Positions 8,594 to 18,400 of a stretch of DNA of 64,000 nucleotides are shown here, one piece after another; positions within the stretch are counted from its first letter, which is position 1, and each line of letters starts with the position of its first letter. The stretch spans positions 806,001 through 870,000 of the forward strand of contig NZ_CP070499.1 of assembly GCF_016925615.1 (NCBI RefSeq). The letters run 5' to 3'. Source of the DNA: Natronosporangium hydrolyticum (GTDB lineage: Bacteria > Actinomycetota > Actinomycetes > Mycobacteriales > Micromonosporaceae). Position numbers and translations under genes: made by a program. The notes under the pieces are model-generated. The model was not told the origin of the DNA, ran no database searches, and saw nothing but the letters and a program-made list of their open reading frames with translations.

Positions 8594-9885
8594 CCGGCTG
8601 CCCGCTCGGCTAGTGCTCGTTGGCAGCGGCGAACCCGGTCGGCTACCCGGTCGAGCAGCCGGCCAGGCAGGGTGCTCGGGAGTTCGGTGATGGGCTGCTC
8701 GGTGATAGCGACGCGGAGCGCCCCGGGGAGTTCGGTGGCGAGCTCGCTGATGCGCGTCAGCAATGCGGCCGGGTCCACATCATTCTGCACCGCGAAACGG
8801 CGCCAGTGCTTCCCGGTCACCGCGGAGAGCCGGTACTCGCCACCGAGCCGCATCGCCAGCTTGAGCTTCGGCTCGTACATATCGTCATAGGGCAGCGTGC
8901 TCGCGACATCGTAGAGCGGTGCCAGCCGGACCCGCGGGCCCTGGAGGAGGACCGAATAGTTCTTGGCGTGGGCGTCCGTCCCACCGATCAGCCAGTTGAA
9001 CGCCAGCGCGTCGATGAAATGGCTCACCGCCAGCTCAGCAGCGGCGCGCCGGAGCAGCGCGATGATGCCTTCGGGGGACGGCCCACCTTCGCTCTGATAT
9101 TTGATCGTGGGCAGGACCCCCAGCGCCTGGCACATGTCTTCCTGATGCAGCCGGTGCAGCTGGCCGTCCCGATAGGATCGGTCGTATCGTTCGACAACGA
9201 TCGCGCGTTCTCCGTCGAAGTCGCCGACCCAGGTGCGGGCAGCGGGTAGACCTAGCAGTCGGGCGGTGTGTAGGCACAGGTGTTCGTTCAGGTCGTGGTC
9301 GTCGAAGCCCACGACGGCGGGTTTGATGATGTGGGTGGTCGGCACCGCACCCCAGGGGTCTCCCCATCGCCGCTGCGCAGCGTCGTAGTGCAGCGCGGTC
9401 TTGGCCTGCGCACCGGCGAGGCTGAACTGGCCGGTCGTGTTGGTGTGCCAGGCCGCGGGATCTTGCCGGAGTCGGGCGATCCGTCGGCCGATCTCAACCT
9501 CGTCGATCCAATCTACGCCGCCCTCGCCCGCGAGTAGCTCGGCTGTCCGGTCCGTAGGTGCCAGCTGGACCGCGCCGGCGCAGTCTTCGCCGACGTGGCG
9601 CAGGATCGCGAACGGGTTGCCGGCAGAGACCTGATAGTCGCGGGCCCAGCGGTCGAGCACCTGTTCATTGTCGGGAAGTAGCCCCCACAGGAAGGCGCGC
9701 ACCGGCCGGTCGCCGTGGCTGGCCTCGGTCAGTGGTAGCGAGAGCGAGAGCGGGGTACGGGAGCGTCGGCCCAGCCAGTCACGGTCGTAGTCGAGCTGCA
9801 GCCGGCCGTCGTCGAGCTGGCTGACGGTTCCGGCCAGTTCGCCCGCCAGGAGGATGCCCAGGGTCCGTTCGGGGGCCGGGGTCAC
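8590..9885 (-). CDS. hipA: HipA-family serine/threonine kinase toxin
   Basis: This 431-residue protein has the HipA architecture. The N-subdomain comprises residues 1-100 (GILLAGELAGTVSQLDDG, LSLSLPLTEA). The kinase core shows SLAGAQAKTAL (glycine-rich/ATP region), the catalytic loop Asp in LIGGTDAHAKNYS and the metal-binding Asp in LAPLYDVAST. E. coli HipA is 440 residues and phosphorylates glutamyl-tRNA synthetase, causing growth arrest; the target here is not known. It starts with a GTG that overlaps the hipB stop (GTGA), so antitoxin is translated first and the pair is coupled. The reading frame is intact with no missing catalytic residue, so the module looks functional. Confidence 0.92.
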   Translation of the reverse strand: MTPAPERTLGILLAGELAGTVSQLDDGRLQLDYDRDWLGRRSRTPLSLSLPLTEASHGDRPVRAFLWGLLPDNEQVLDRWARDYQVSAGNPFAILRHVGEDCAGAVQLAPTDRTAELLAGEGGVDWIDEVEIGRRIARLRQDPAAWHTNTTGQFSLAGAQAKTALHYDAAQRRWGDPWGAVPTTHIIKPAVVGFDDHDLNEHLCLHTARLLGLPAARTWVGDFDGERAIVVERYDRSYRDGQLHRLHQEDMCQALGVLPTIKYQSEGGPSPEGIIALLRRAAAELAVSHFIDALAFNWLIGGTDAHAKNYSVLLQGPRVRLAPLYDVASTLPYDDMYEPKLKLAMRLGGEYRLSAVTGKHWRRFAVQNDVDPAALLTRISELATELPGALRVAITEQPITELPSTLPGRLLDRVADRVRRCQRALAERAAG

Positions 9886-10175
9886 GTGGCCTCCCTGGTG
9901 GCAGGGGGCGGGTCGACGAACGTGGCCAGATGTTGGTCGAGGTCGATCTCGTCGGGGTCAGGTAGTGCGGGCTCCGCCACCAATCGCAGGCCGAGCGCGT
10001 CCAGGGTCCGGAAGACCAGGCCGATCTCGGCGCGGGGCTTGCCATGTTCGAGGTCGGACAACCAACGGCGACTGACGCCGGCGGCGGCGGCGAGCTGGGC
10101 CTGGGTCTGCCCCAGTCGGGCCCGGGAGAGCCGGATGATCAAGCCTAGTCGCTGGCTGTCCTCGATCCGCATCAT
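9882..10175 (-). CDS. hipB: HipB-like antitoxin/repressor, Xre-type helix-turn-helix
   Basis: This 97-residue DNA-binding protein has one Cro/C1-type helix-turn-helix (RLSRARLGQTQAQLAAAAGVSRRWLSDLEHGK). The rest reads RAEIGLVFRTLDALGLRL, as in HipB antitoxins, followed by an acidic, Pro-rich tail (PDPDEIDLDQHLATFVDPPP) that could contact HipA. I chose ATG 10175 because GGGAGG lies about 5 bp upstream; ATG 10172 is the alternative. The longer frame to 10202 would run into the first operator. HipB-type proteins bind palindromes upstream of their own operon. Here four strong, evenly spaced palindromes lie at 10187-10286, immediately upstream of this start, so autoregulation is very likely. Confidence 0.9.
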   Translation of the reverse strand: MMRIEDSQRLGLIIRLSRARLGQTQAQLAAAAGVSRRWLSDLEHGKPRAEIGLVFRTLDALGLRLVAEPALPDPDEIDLDQHLATFVDPPPATREAT

Positions 10176-10186
10176 CGCGCCTCCCA

Positions 10187-10286
10187 GGGTACGTACGTGC
10201 ACAGCCTACCTCCGGTGAACGTACGTTCGCAGGCCTGGGTTGGTGAACGTACATGCACAGGATGTGGCCTATGCACGTACGTGCAC
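10187..10286. promoter_or_regulatory. Array of four palindromic operators, 28-bp period, upstream of hipBA
   Basis: Four related 16-bp sites lie at 10187-10202, 10215-10230, 10243-10258 and 10271-10286. All share an ACGTAC core. The last contains the perfect 14-bp palindrome TGCACGTACGTGCA (10272-10285), and the second is nearly perfect (TGAACGTACGTTCG). Their centres fall at 10194.5, 10222.5, 10250.5 and 10278.5, exactly 28 bp apart. A fifth, half-degenerate CCACGTACCC is centred at 10306.5, again in phase. The first site abuts the hipB ribosome-binding site. These are best read as HipB operators. Confidence 0.72.
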
Positions 10287-10365
10287 AGAGCCGCTCCCGG
10301 CCACGTACCCGGCGCCGTGTGCCCACCCCGTCTGCGGATCTCGGAAGATATGGCAAGGTGGCGAT

Positions 10366-10704
10366 GTGGAGATCTTGAGGCTGATTCTGCTGTACGCCCA
10401 TTTGATCGGCTTTGCGCTGCTGCTGGGTGGTGCGGTCGCCCAGTATCTGAGGGGGCCGATCCGGATCAACCAGGCGATGCTCTGGGGCGCGATTATCCAG
10501 GTGGTGACCGGGATCGGGCTCTCGGCGCCGCTGCGCGACGGCGACGAGCCACACCCGGCCAAGCTCGTGGTCAAGTTGGTGCTCGCCATCCTTATCTTGA
10601 TCATGGTGTGGTTCTCCCGGAAGCGGGAACAGGTCAACCCCGGCCACTTCTTCGCGATCATCGGGCTGACGCTGGTCAACGCCGCGGTCGCGGTCTTCTG
10701 GTGA
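10366..10704 (+). CDS. Small integral membrane protein of unknown function
   Basis: This 112-residue protein has four hydrophobic helices: LRLILLYAHLIGFALLLGG, AMLWGAIIQVVTGIGLS, LVVKLVLAILILIMVWFS and FFAIIGLTLVNAAVAVFW. A short, charged loop (PLRDGDEPHPAK) lies between helices two and three. The His in the first helix and the overall layout recall small actinobacterial membrane proteins found beside cdd. I recognise no catalytic motif and give no function. I chose GTG 10366, preceded by AAGGTGG, because the longer open frame to 10240 is unlike a membrane-protein N-terminus and would overlap the hip operator array. It precedes cdd by 16 bp and may be co-transcribed. Confidence 0.65.
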   Translation: MEILRLILLYAHLIGFALLLGGAVAQYLRGPIRINQAMLWGAIIQVVTGIGLSAPLRDGDEPHPAKLVVKLVLAILILIMVWFSRKREQVNPGHFFAIIGLTLVNAAVAVFW

Positions 10705-10720
10705 CCCGGTAGTTCAGCGC

Positions 10721-11119
10721 ATGGTCGAGGTGGACTGGAACGCCCTGCGACGAGCGGCCCTGCTCGTGGCCGCCCAGGCGTACGCGCCGTACTCGGGCCT
10801 GTCGGTGGGCGCCGCCGGGTTGGTCGACGATGGCCGCATCGTCACTGGGTGCAATGTGGAGAATGCCTCCTTCGGTCTCACCCTGTGCGCCGAGTGCGGG
10901 TTGGTCTCGGCGTTGCACACGGGCGGCGGCGGGCGACTGCTCGCGGTCGCCTGCCTGGCCAGCGACGGCGCCCCGCTGGCCCCCTGTGGCCGTTGCCGAC
11001 AGTTGCTGTTCGAACATGGTGGCGCGGAGTGTCTGGTGGACGCGGACCCGGCCCCGCGGCGCCTCGGTGACCTGTTGCCCGACTCGTTCGGTCCGGATGA
11101 TCTGAAGGGCCGCTCATGA
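10721..11119 (+). CDS. cdd: Cytidine deaminase
   Basis: This 132-residue homotetrameric-type cytidine deaminase converts cytidine and deoxycytidine to uridine and deoxyuridine in the pyrimidine salvage pathway. The zinc site is complete: Cys with catalytic Glu in TLCAECGLV, and the paired cysteines in APCGRCRQLL. The substrate-binding GCNVENASFG loop precedes them. The start VDWNALRRAALLVAAQAYAPYSG is typical of the family, and the length matches (about 130 residues). The stop overlaps the deoA start (ATGA, 11116-11119), so cytidine deamination and nucleoside phosphorolysis are translationally coupled, as in other actinobacterial cdd-deoA pairs. Confidence 0.95.
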   Translation: MVEVDWNALRRAALLVAAQAYAPYSGLSVGAAGLVDDGRIVTGCNVENASFGLTLCAECGLVSALHTGGGGRLLAVACLASDGAPLAPCGRCRQLLFEHGGAECLVDADPAPRRLGDLLPDSFGPDDLKGRS

Positions 11120-12402
11120 GCGACTTCTCCGCGGTGTCGGTGATCCGGACCAAGCGGGATGGTGGGGTGCTGCGCGACGCCGAGATCGACTGGGTGGTCG
11201 ACGCGTTCACCCGCGGCGAAGTCGCCGACGAGCAGATGGCCGCGCTAGCGATGGCGATCCTGCTGCGCGGGATGACCACGGCCGAGACCGCCCGCTGGAC
11301 CCAGGCGATGATCAGCTCGGGGGAGCGGCTGGACCTGACCGGGCTGCCCCGGCCTACCGTCGACAAGCACTCCACCGGGGGCGTCGGCGACAAGATCACG
11401 TTGCCGCTGGCGCCGCTGGTGGCGGCCTGCGGCGCGGCGGTGCCGCAGCTCTCTGGCCGGGGGCTCGGCCACACTGGCGGCACGCTCGACAAGCTGGAGG
11501 CGATCCCCGGCTGGCGGGCCTCGCTGGGCCGCGACGAGTTCCGTACCCAGCTAGCTGACGTCGGTGCGGTGATCTGCGCACCGGGCGGCTCGCTCGCGCC
11601 AGCCGACCACAAGCTGTACGCCTTACGGGACGTCACCGGCACGGTGGAGTCGGTCCCGCTGATCGCCAGTTCGATCATGAGCAAGAAGATCGCCACCGGT
11701 ACCCAGGCACTGGTGCTCGATGTCAAGGTCGGATCCGGGGCGTTCATGAAGTCGGTGCCGGCCGCCCGCGAGCTCGCGCGGGCAATGGTCGAGCTGGGCA
11801 CAGCCCACGGGGTGCGGACGGTCGCGCTGCTGACCAACATGGACACCCCGTTGGGGTACGCGGTCGGCAACGGGGTGGAGGTGGCCGAGTCGGTGGCGGT
11901 GCTCGCTGGTGGCGGGCCCGCCGACGTGGTGGAGCTGACCGTCACGCTCGCCCGGGAGATGCTCACCGCGGTCGGCCTGCCCGACGCCGACCCCGCGGCG
12001 GCGTTGGCCGATGGGCGGGCGATGGATGTCTGGCGCCGGATGATCCGAGCCCAGGGCGGCGACCCCGACGCGCCGCTGCCGGCGGCGGCCGAGACCGAAC
12101 AGATCCGGGCCGCCGCCGACGGCGTGGTGTCCCAGGTGGATGCGTTCGCGATCGGCGAGGCGGCGTGGCGGCTCGGCGCCGGCCGGGCCCGGAAGGAACA
12201 TCCGGTCAGCGCCGCCGCCGGGGTGCTGCTGCACCGCCGGGTCGGCGATCCGGTACGGGTCGGTGACGCTCTCTGTGAGCTGCGCACCGACGATCCGGCG
12301 ACGTTGCCGGCGGCGCGGGCGGTGGCGGCGGCGGCTTTCCAAGTCGGGTCCGAACCACCAGCGCCCTCGCTGGTGATCGAACGGGTGACCGCGGACCGGT
12401 AG
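11116..12402 (+). CDS. deoA: Thymidine phosphorylase
   Basis: This 428-residue enzyme splits thymidine or deoxyuridine with phosphate into base and deoxyribose 1-phosphate. Family motifs are clear: the phosphate-binding KHSTGGVGDK at about residues 80-90, GRGLGHTGGTLDKLE, DHKLYALRDVTGTVES and SKKIATGTQALVLDVKVGSGAFMK. The C-terminal alpha/beta domain is complete, and the length agrees with actinobacterial DeoA (about 425-440). It follows cdd with a 4-bp overlap. Products would pass through a phosphopentomutase to DeoC, encoded in this window at 26294-27241. Pyrimidine nucleoside phosphorylase (Pdp) activity on uridine as well is possible and cannot be excluded from sequence. Confidence 0.95.
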   Translation: MSDFSAVSVIRTKRDGGVLRDAEIDWVVDAFTRGEVADEQMAALAMAILLRGMTTAETARWTQAMISSGERLDLTGLPRPTVDKHSTGGVGDKITLPLAPLVAACGAAVPQLSGRGLGHTGGTLDKLEAIPGWRASLGRDEFRTQLADVGAVICAPGGSLAPADHKLYALRDVTGTVESVPLIASSIMSKKIATGTQALVLDVKVGSGAFMKSVPAARELARAMVELGTAHGVRTVALLTNMDTPLGYAVGNGVEVAESVAVLAGGGPADVVELTVTLAREMLTAVGLPDADPAAALADGRAMDVWRRMIRAQGGDPDAPLPAAAETEQIRAAADGVVSQVDAFAIGEAAWRLGAGRARKEHPVSAAAGVLLHRRVGDPVRVGDALCELRTDDPATLPAARAVAAAAFQVGSEPPAPSLVIERVTADR

Positions 12403-12527
12403 GCCCGGTAGAGATCCACCCCCCACCAGGGCTGTGTCGGTCGGGGCGCTCCGAGTAGGCTCCCTGGCCAACGGACCTTTCCCGGCTACCCGGTCGCTGA
12501 CCCCCCCCACCCTGACCCCCCGAGCCG

Positions 12528-13226
12528 ATGAGGAGGCGGGCGCTGGCACCCGTACCCGCTCCGGACCCCCGCGCAGTGCGCGCCGCCAGCCTGGAGGAGC
12601 TGCAACGCCTCTGGCTGCCGGTGCCGTCGCCGCAGTTCCCGCTGGTGTGGGAGCGCGGCGACGGAGTCGCTCTGCGCTCTCCGGCCGAGCTGGAGGCGCG
12701 GGCGGCAGTGCTGAACATCGTGCTGGCCCGCTGCTACGGCATGCCCCAGGAGCTGGCGATGAGCTGGTTGCTCAACGCGCATCTGCTGGACGCGGTCACC
12801 CGGCCCGAGTGGCAGTTCGTGATGGCGGACAAGGGCGACCGGCGGGCGTTGGCGCTCCACCATGAGGCGATCTTCGCCCTGATGTGGCTGCTCGGGGTCG
12901 CCAAGCATCTGGACCCCAGCCAACCCGCTGACGACGGGTTGATGCGGTCGCTGCCTGACCTGCCCCGCTCCGAGACGATGGCGCAGTGGCGGTCGCGGAG
13001 CCTCTTCGCTCCCCGGCCGGCCGAGGAGGCGGCGGCCATGCTCGACCAGTATTACTGCCTCGACTGGGCGTACCTGGAGGCGGAGCGACAGCGGATGCCG
13101 TTGCCGGGGATGGTGGACTCGCACGCGGTCGGGCAACGCCGGTGGGCGTTGGAGTGGGCGGTGCTGTTGTTCGGCCCGTACCACGGGCCGCCGCGGGGCT
13201 GGGAAGAGATCGACCTGTCGACCTGA
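12528..13226 (+). CDS. DUF4272-domain protein of unknown function
   Basis: This 232-residue soluble protein matches the DUF4272 family as I remember it. A central segment has RRALALHHEAIFALMWLLGVA, followed by DDGLMRSLPDLP and a helical region with LDQYYCLDWAYLEAERQ and VGQRRWALEWAV. No signal peptide or membrane segment is present. The biochemical role of the family is not established. It lies 125 bp after deoA, and the convergent rRNA methyltransferase ends 48 bp beyond its stop. Association with the nucleoside salvage cluster may be only positional. ATG 12528 has a poor ribosome-binding site; a slightly different start is possible. Confidence 0.7.
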   Translation: MRRRALAPVPAPDPRAVRAASLEELQRLWLPVPSPQFPLVWERGDGVALRSPAELEARAAVLNIVLARCYGMPQELAMSWLLNAHLLDAVTRPEWQFVMADKGDRRALALHHEAIFALMWLLGVAKHLDPSQPADDGLMRSLPDLPRSETMAQWRSRSLFAPRPAEEAAAMLDQYYCLDWAYLEAERQRMPLPGMVDSHAVGQRRWALEWAVLLFGPYHGPPRGWEEIDLST

Positions 13227-13274
13227 TGGCGAGGCCGTTCAACGTGACGGGGCGGCTCAATGTGCCGAGGCGGT

Positions 13275-14153
13275 TCAACGGGGGGCGTAGCGGCTCAGCC
13301 GCACCGAAGCGGTTATCTGGAGCGGGTCAGGCAGTCTAGCCACGGCCTGCTCAAGTGCGGCCGGCTCGGTGTGCGCACCGCTCGGACCCATCGCAACCAG
13401 CGCCGCCACCTGTGACCGGGTCAACCGCAGCCGTCGAGTGTGGAGTTCTTCCCCGATCGGGTGGAACCAGGGGCCGAGCGCGGCCGAGAGCTGCGCCGGT
13501 TTCTCCGCGGCCACCCCGAGCAGGCGTACCCCAGCCGCGTCGCCGAGCCGGTCGACCAGCTCGGTGAGGTGGTCCGGGCCGGGGCTGACCACCAGCAGCC
13601 GCCCCTGCTCGGTGAGCACGCGGGCGAACTCGGCGCCGTGGCGGGGCGCGAACACGTTCAGTAGCAGCGTGGCCGAGTGGTCGGCGACTGGAAGCCGTTG
13701 CCAGGCATCGGCGAGGACCGCGCCGGCGCGTGGATGGCAGCGCGCGGCGCGGCGCAGCGCTGGCTTGGCGCTGTCGAGCGCCAACCCGACCGCGGTGGGT
13801 CGGGCGTCGAGCACCCGGGCGAGGTAGTACCCGGTCCCGGCCCCTACCTCGACCACCAGTTCGGGTTCGCCGTCGGCGGGCCCCACGGCGGTCGGCGCCG
13901 TAGTGGCTGCGGCGGCGAGCGCGTTCGCCAGGAACTGGTACGCCCCGGTGGCGAGAAACCGTTCCCGGGCGGCCACCATCGTGGCGCTGTCGCCGGGGTG
14001 GCGGATCGGGGCACGAGACAGCGGCGCGTACCCCTGTCGGGCGAGGTCGAAGCTGTGGCCAGCGGAGCAGTGCAGCGCCCTACCGGTACGGTCGGCCGTC
14101 AATTCCTGGTCGCAGTGCGGACACCGCAGGTACGGGAGTATGTCGGCGAGCAT
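13275..14153 (-). CDS. RlmA/TlrB-type 23S rRNA (guanine-N1) methyltransferase
   Basis: This 292-residue methyltransferase has an N-terminal zinc ribbon: [11 protein letters not shown] with a second half [19 protein letters not shown], giving Cys4 or Cys3His coordination. A SAM-binding Rossmann fold follows ([45 protein letters not shown]). RlmA(I)/RlmA(II) methylate G745/G748 of 23S rRNA; the Streptomyces member TlrB gives tylosin resistance. Whether this one modifies G748 and affects macrolides is inference. I chose ATG 14153, which has GAGGAG 8-9 bp upstream, over the open frame to 14183. It is head-to-head with add, with only 28 bp between the two starts, so each promoter must overlap the other gene or that short gap. 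Confidence 0.85.
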   Translation of the reverse strand: MLADILPYLRCPHCDQELTADRTGRALHCSAGHSFDLARQGYAPLSRAPIRHPGDSATMVAARERFLATGAYQFLANALAAAATTAPTAVGPADGEPELVVEVGAGTGYYLARVLDARPTAVGLALDSAKPALRRAARCHPRAGAVLADAWQRLPVADHSATLLLNVFAPRHGAEFARVLTEQGRLLVVSPGPDHLTELVDRLGDAAGVRLLGVAAEKPAQLSAALGPWFHPIGEELHTRRLRLTRSQVAALVAMGPSGAHTEPAALEQAVARLPDPLQITASVRLSRYAPR

Positions 14154-14181
14154 GGGACGCTCCTCAGATAGGGTCGGGGCC

Positions 14182-15279
14182 ATGGTCGCACCCGCTACGA
14201 GCCCCAGTTATGAGCAGATCCGGGCCGCCCCCAAGGCGGTCCTGCACGACCACCTCGACGGGGGCCTGCGGCCCGAGACGATCGTCGAGCTGGCCGAGGA
14301 GATCGGCCACGAGTTACCGGTCGGCGACCCGGCGGCGCTCGGGATCTGGTTCGCCGAGGCGAGCTACTCCGGTTCACTGGAGCGGTATCTGGAGACCTTC
14401 GTGCATACGGTCGGGGTGATGCAGACCGAGTCGGCGCTGCGCCGGGTGGCGGCCGAGTGCGCCGTTGACCTGGCCGCCGACGGCGTCGTCTACGCCGAGG
14501 TCAGATTCGCGCCGGAGCAGCATCTGGCCCTGGGGCTCACCCTGGAGCAGGTAGTGGAGGCGGTGCTGGCCGGGTTCGCGGAGGGGGCTGCTCAGGTGGC
14601 CGGCCGCGGCGGCCCCGGCATCACGATCGGCACCCTGCTGACCGCGATGCGGCACGCCGCCCGGTCCATGGAGATCGCCGAGCTGGCGGTGCGCTACCGC
14701 GACCATGGGGTGGTCGGCTTCGACATCGCCGGCCGGGAAGCGGGCTTCCCGCCCACCCGGCACCTCGACGCCTTCGAGTATCTCCAGCGCGAGAATTTCC
14801 ACTTCACGATCCACGCCGGCGAGGCGTTCGGGCTGCCCTCGATCTGGCAGGCGATTCAGTGGTGTGGCGCGGACCGGCTGGGGCACGGGGTGCGGATCGT
14901 TGACGACATCACCTGGGACGCCGACGGCCGGGCCCAGTTGGGGCGGCTCGCCGCCTACGTGCGGGACAAGCGGATTCCGCTGGAGCTGTGCCCGTCGTCC
15001 AACGTGCAGACCGGGGCGGTCGCCTCGATCGCCGAGCATCCGATCGGCCTGTTGCATGACCTTCGCTTCCGAGTGACCGTCAACACAGACAACCGGTTGA
15101 TGAGTCGCACCACGATGTCGCAGGAGATGGCCCTGTTGGTGGAGGCCTTCTCATACGAACTGGCCGATCTCCAGTGGTTCACGGTGAACGCGATGAAGAG
15201 CTCCTTCATCCCGTTCGACCAGCGTCTCGCGTTGATCAACGATGTCATCAAGCCTGGGTACGCGAAGCTCGCCGGTTGA
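14182..15279 (+). CDS. add: Adenosine deaminase
   Basis: This 365-residue (beta/alpha)8 metalloenzyme deaminates adenosine and deoxyadenosine to (deoxy)inosine. Metal ligands appear in [11 protein letters not shown] (HxH) and [10 protein letters not shown] (third His and catalytic Glu), with DRLGHGVRI for the catalytic His. A further Asp lies in [11 protein letters not shown], where the usual DDP is NTDN, as in other actinobacterial adenosine deaminases. The frame is open further upstream, but ATG 14182 begins a normal N-terminus ([24 protein letters not shown]), and earlier codons lie antisense in the rlmA-like gene. The neighbours cdd, deoA, deoC and upp place it in nucleoside salvage. Confidence 0.95.
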   Translation: MVAPATSPSYEQIRAAPKAVLHDHLDGGLRPETIVELAEEIGHELPVGDPAALGIWFAEASYSGSLERYLETFVHTVGVMQTESALRRVAAECAVDLAADGVVYAEVRFAPEQHLALGLTLEQVVEAVLAGFAEGAAQVAGRGGPGITIGTLLTAMRHAARSMEIAELAVRYRDHGVVGFDIAGREAGFPPTRHLDAFEYLQRENFHFTIHAGEAFGLPSIWQAIQWCGADRLGHGVRIVDDITWDADGRAQLGRLAAYVRDKRIPLELCPSSNVQTGAVASIAEHPIGLLHDLRFRVTVNTDNRLMSRTTMSQEMALLVEAFSYELADLQWFTVNAMKSSFIPFDQRLALINDVIKPGYAKLAG

Positions 15280-15494
15280 TCACACGCGATCAATCGGATA
15301 TGTCCGAATGGTCCACCTGGGGTCGGCTCGGTGGCCGGACCTGGCGGCGCAGCGGCGCCTGCTCATAATCTAGTTCCACGGTGGCTGGGGCTTTCTCTTT
15401 CTGGCCGGGCGTGATGGAATCGCGGAGGTCCGACCGCGACCGGTCGGGGGTTAAAGGTGCTCGGGGAGGGCCAATGCTGCGGGAGGGTGGTGAC

Positions 15495-18400
15495 GTGAGC
15501 GAGCGGCCGACGGGCAGACCAACAGAGGATGCGTCGGGCGCCGCACCGTGGCGCCGGTTCCGGGACCTGCCGATCTGGTCCAAACTCGGGCTGATCATGA
15601 TCGTGCCGACGCTCGCCACGATCGTGGTCGGCACCAACGGGCTACTCGGGCACATCGATACGGCGAACAACGCGGACCGGGCGCGGGTGCTGGCCAATCT
15701 GTCCGGGATCTCCGGCGAACTCGTCCACCACCTGCAGGAAGAGCGAGCCGCCGCGGTGCGGTTGCTCGGCGCCGAAGACGAAGCGGATCGCGAGGAGCTG
15801 GTCAGCGTCTACTACGACGTCCAGACCGCGGTCGACGATGCCGACCAGCGTTTCCAGAGCCAGAGCTCGGCCATCACCGATGTGCCCGCCAGTTTCCGGG
15901 ACCAGTTGACCGATATCCGCAGTCAGCTCGCGGTGCTGCCGCAGACTCGCAACCAGATCGACGCCGGCACCTTCGGGCTTACCGACAGCGCCGCCAGCTA
16001 TGAACAGCTGATCGGTGGCCTGATCACGATGCGTGACTCGACCGCGCAGTTCGCCGGCGATGTCGATCTCGGCAACCGGATGCGAGCCGCGGCGTCGGTC
16101 GCGCAGGCTAAGGAGCTGCTGTCGCAGCAGCGGGTGGTCGGCCATGAGGTGCTGATCCGCGGCGCCTACCATCCGCATCTGCGGAACTCGTTCATCGGCG
16201 CCCGGACCGGCCATGAGCAGGCGCTGGAAGGCTTCGCCGCGGTCGCCACCGACGCTGAGCAGGCCACCCTCGACCAGGCGCTAGAGGGCTCCGACGTTCG
16301 GCAGTCCCAGCTCTACCAGGACTATCTCGACAGCCTCGACAGCACCCGGCTGGGTGACCCGCCGTGGGACGACGAGGCCTGGGATTCGGTGATGTCCGCG
16401 CACGGTGAGCTGCTCCGGGGCGTCGAGGAAGACATCGACTCGGTCATCGTCGACGAAGCGGCGACGCTGCGTAGTGACGTGGAGCGCCGGGTGCTGCTGG
16501 AGACCGGTGCGCTGCTGGCGATGCTCCTGATCGCGATTCTGCTCGCCTGGTTGGTGGCGCGTTCGATGGCGCGGTCGCTGCGCGATCTCCGGCAGGGGGC
16601 GCTGGCGGTGGCCCAGCACGGCCTGCCGCAGGCGGTGGCGCAGCTCCGCGACCCGCAGCTGGCCAGCCAGTATTCCCCCGCCCAGGTGGCCGGGCAGCTC
16701 GCGGAACCGCTGCCGGTGCGCAGCCGGGACGAGTTCGGCCAGGTCGCCGAGGCCTTCAACGCGGTCCACCTGGAGGCGGTACGAACCGCCGCCGAGCAGG
16801 CGCAGCTCCGCTCCTCGGTCTCCACTATGTTCGTCAACCTCGCTCGCCGGTCGCAGATCCTCGTTGACCGGCTGATCAACCACCTCGACCGGCTGGAGCG
16901 CGGCGAGCAGGACCCAGACCGGCTGGCCGAGCTCTTCCAGCTGGACCACCTGGCCACCCGGATGCGGCGTAACGACGAGAACCTGCTGGTGCTCGCTGGT
17001 GCCGACTCCACCCGGGTGCAGCGGGAGCCGGCCTCACTGATCGACGTACTGCGGGCGGCGCAGTCCGAGGTCGAGCACTACACGCGGGTCGACTTCGGCA
17101 TCGTCGACCGGGACCTCGAGATCGCACCGCACGCCGTCAACGACCTGGTGCACCTGGTCGCCGAGCTGCTGGACAACGCCACCGCCTTCTCGCCCCCGGA
17201 GTCGCTGGTGATGGTGGAGGCTCGGCGGGTGGGCGATCGGGCGGTCCTCTACGTGGAGGACCACGGCCTCGGCATGTCCTCGGACCAGCTGACCGAGATC
17301 AACGACCGGCTGGCGAAGCCGCCGATGGTGGACGTGGCGGTCTCCCGGATGATGGGCCTGGTCGTGGTCGGGCGGTTGGCCGCCCGGCACGAGGTCACGG
17401 TGGAGCTGCGGCACGCCTCCGAACGGGGGGTTATCGCAGAGGTGTCGCTCCCGCCATCGGTGCTGGTCCCGCGAGTTCCTGCCGAACAACCCGGAAGCCT
17501 GAGCCGGCGGGTACCGAGCGACCCGGGTGAGCAGCTCGCGTTGGAGGCGCCGTCGGCGATCAACCGCCAGCAGCCGCCGGCCCCCTCGACCCGGCCAGCG
17601 CCGTCGCCTGGCTTCTCCTACCCGCCGCCGCCGTTCTCACCGCCGCCGTTCGCCGAACCAGCCGGCGAGCCGGAGCCGAGCAGCGCTGCGCCGTGGCCGG
17701 CGGAGTCGACCTCCGCGCCAAGGGCGCACAGCACCAGTCACGCCGAGCCGCCGCCGGCAGCGGGCCGCGGGTCCAGCCACCGGAGCATGCCGGCCTGGTC
17801 GGATCTGACCGGCGCCAGCAACCACAACGGATCGACCCATGACCGGGCGGCCGAGGGCTCGGGGGCGGTGCCGCTGCCTCGGCGTCGGCCGGGCAGCTTC
17901 CAGAGCGATCCGGAGCAGCCGCCAGCGACGAACGACGAGTACCCCCCGACGATCCCGCGCCCTCGGCCGGACCCGGCCCACCCAGGTGGTGCCGGCTCGT
18001 CGACCGACTCGTCGACCGGGGGACCGCCGTCGAGTGGCGCCCCGGCCGGCCCACCGCTGCCGACCCGCCAACCGACCGGCAGCCCACCCGCCGGTCCGCC
18101 GCAGCCGACCTACCAGCAGACCACCCCGACCGACGGTGGCACGGCGCCGCCGCCTTGGCCGCCGGTGACGCCGAGCAGCTCGACGCCGGTGCCGACCGGC
18201 AGCGCACCGCCGGCGGGGAGTCCGTCGCCGGGCGGGCCGGACACGGCCCCGACGGCCCGGTCTCCGCGGCAGCCCACGCCGTTGCCGCAGCGGCCGCGGC
18301 CGGGTCAAGCAGGTGCGGCGTCGCCGGGCTCACCCGGCAGCGGCGGTCCCGGCAGCGGGAGTTACGGCGGCGGGAGCTTCGGCAGCGGTGCCGGCAGTGG

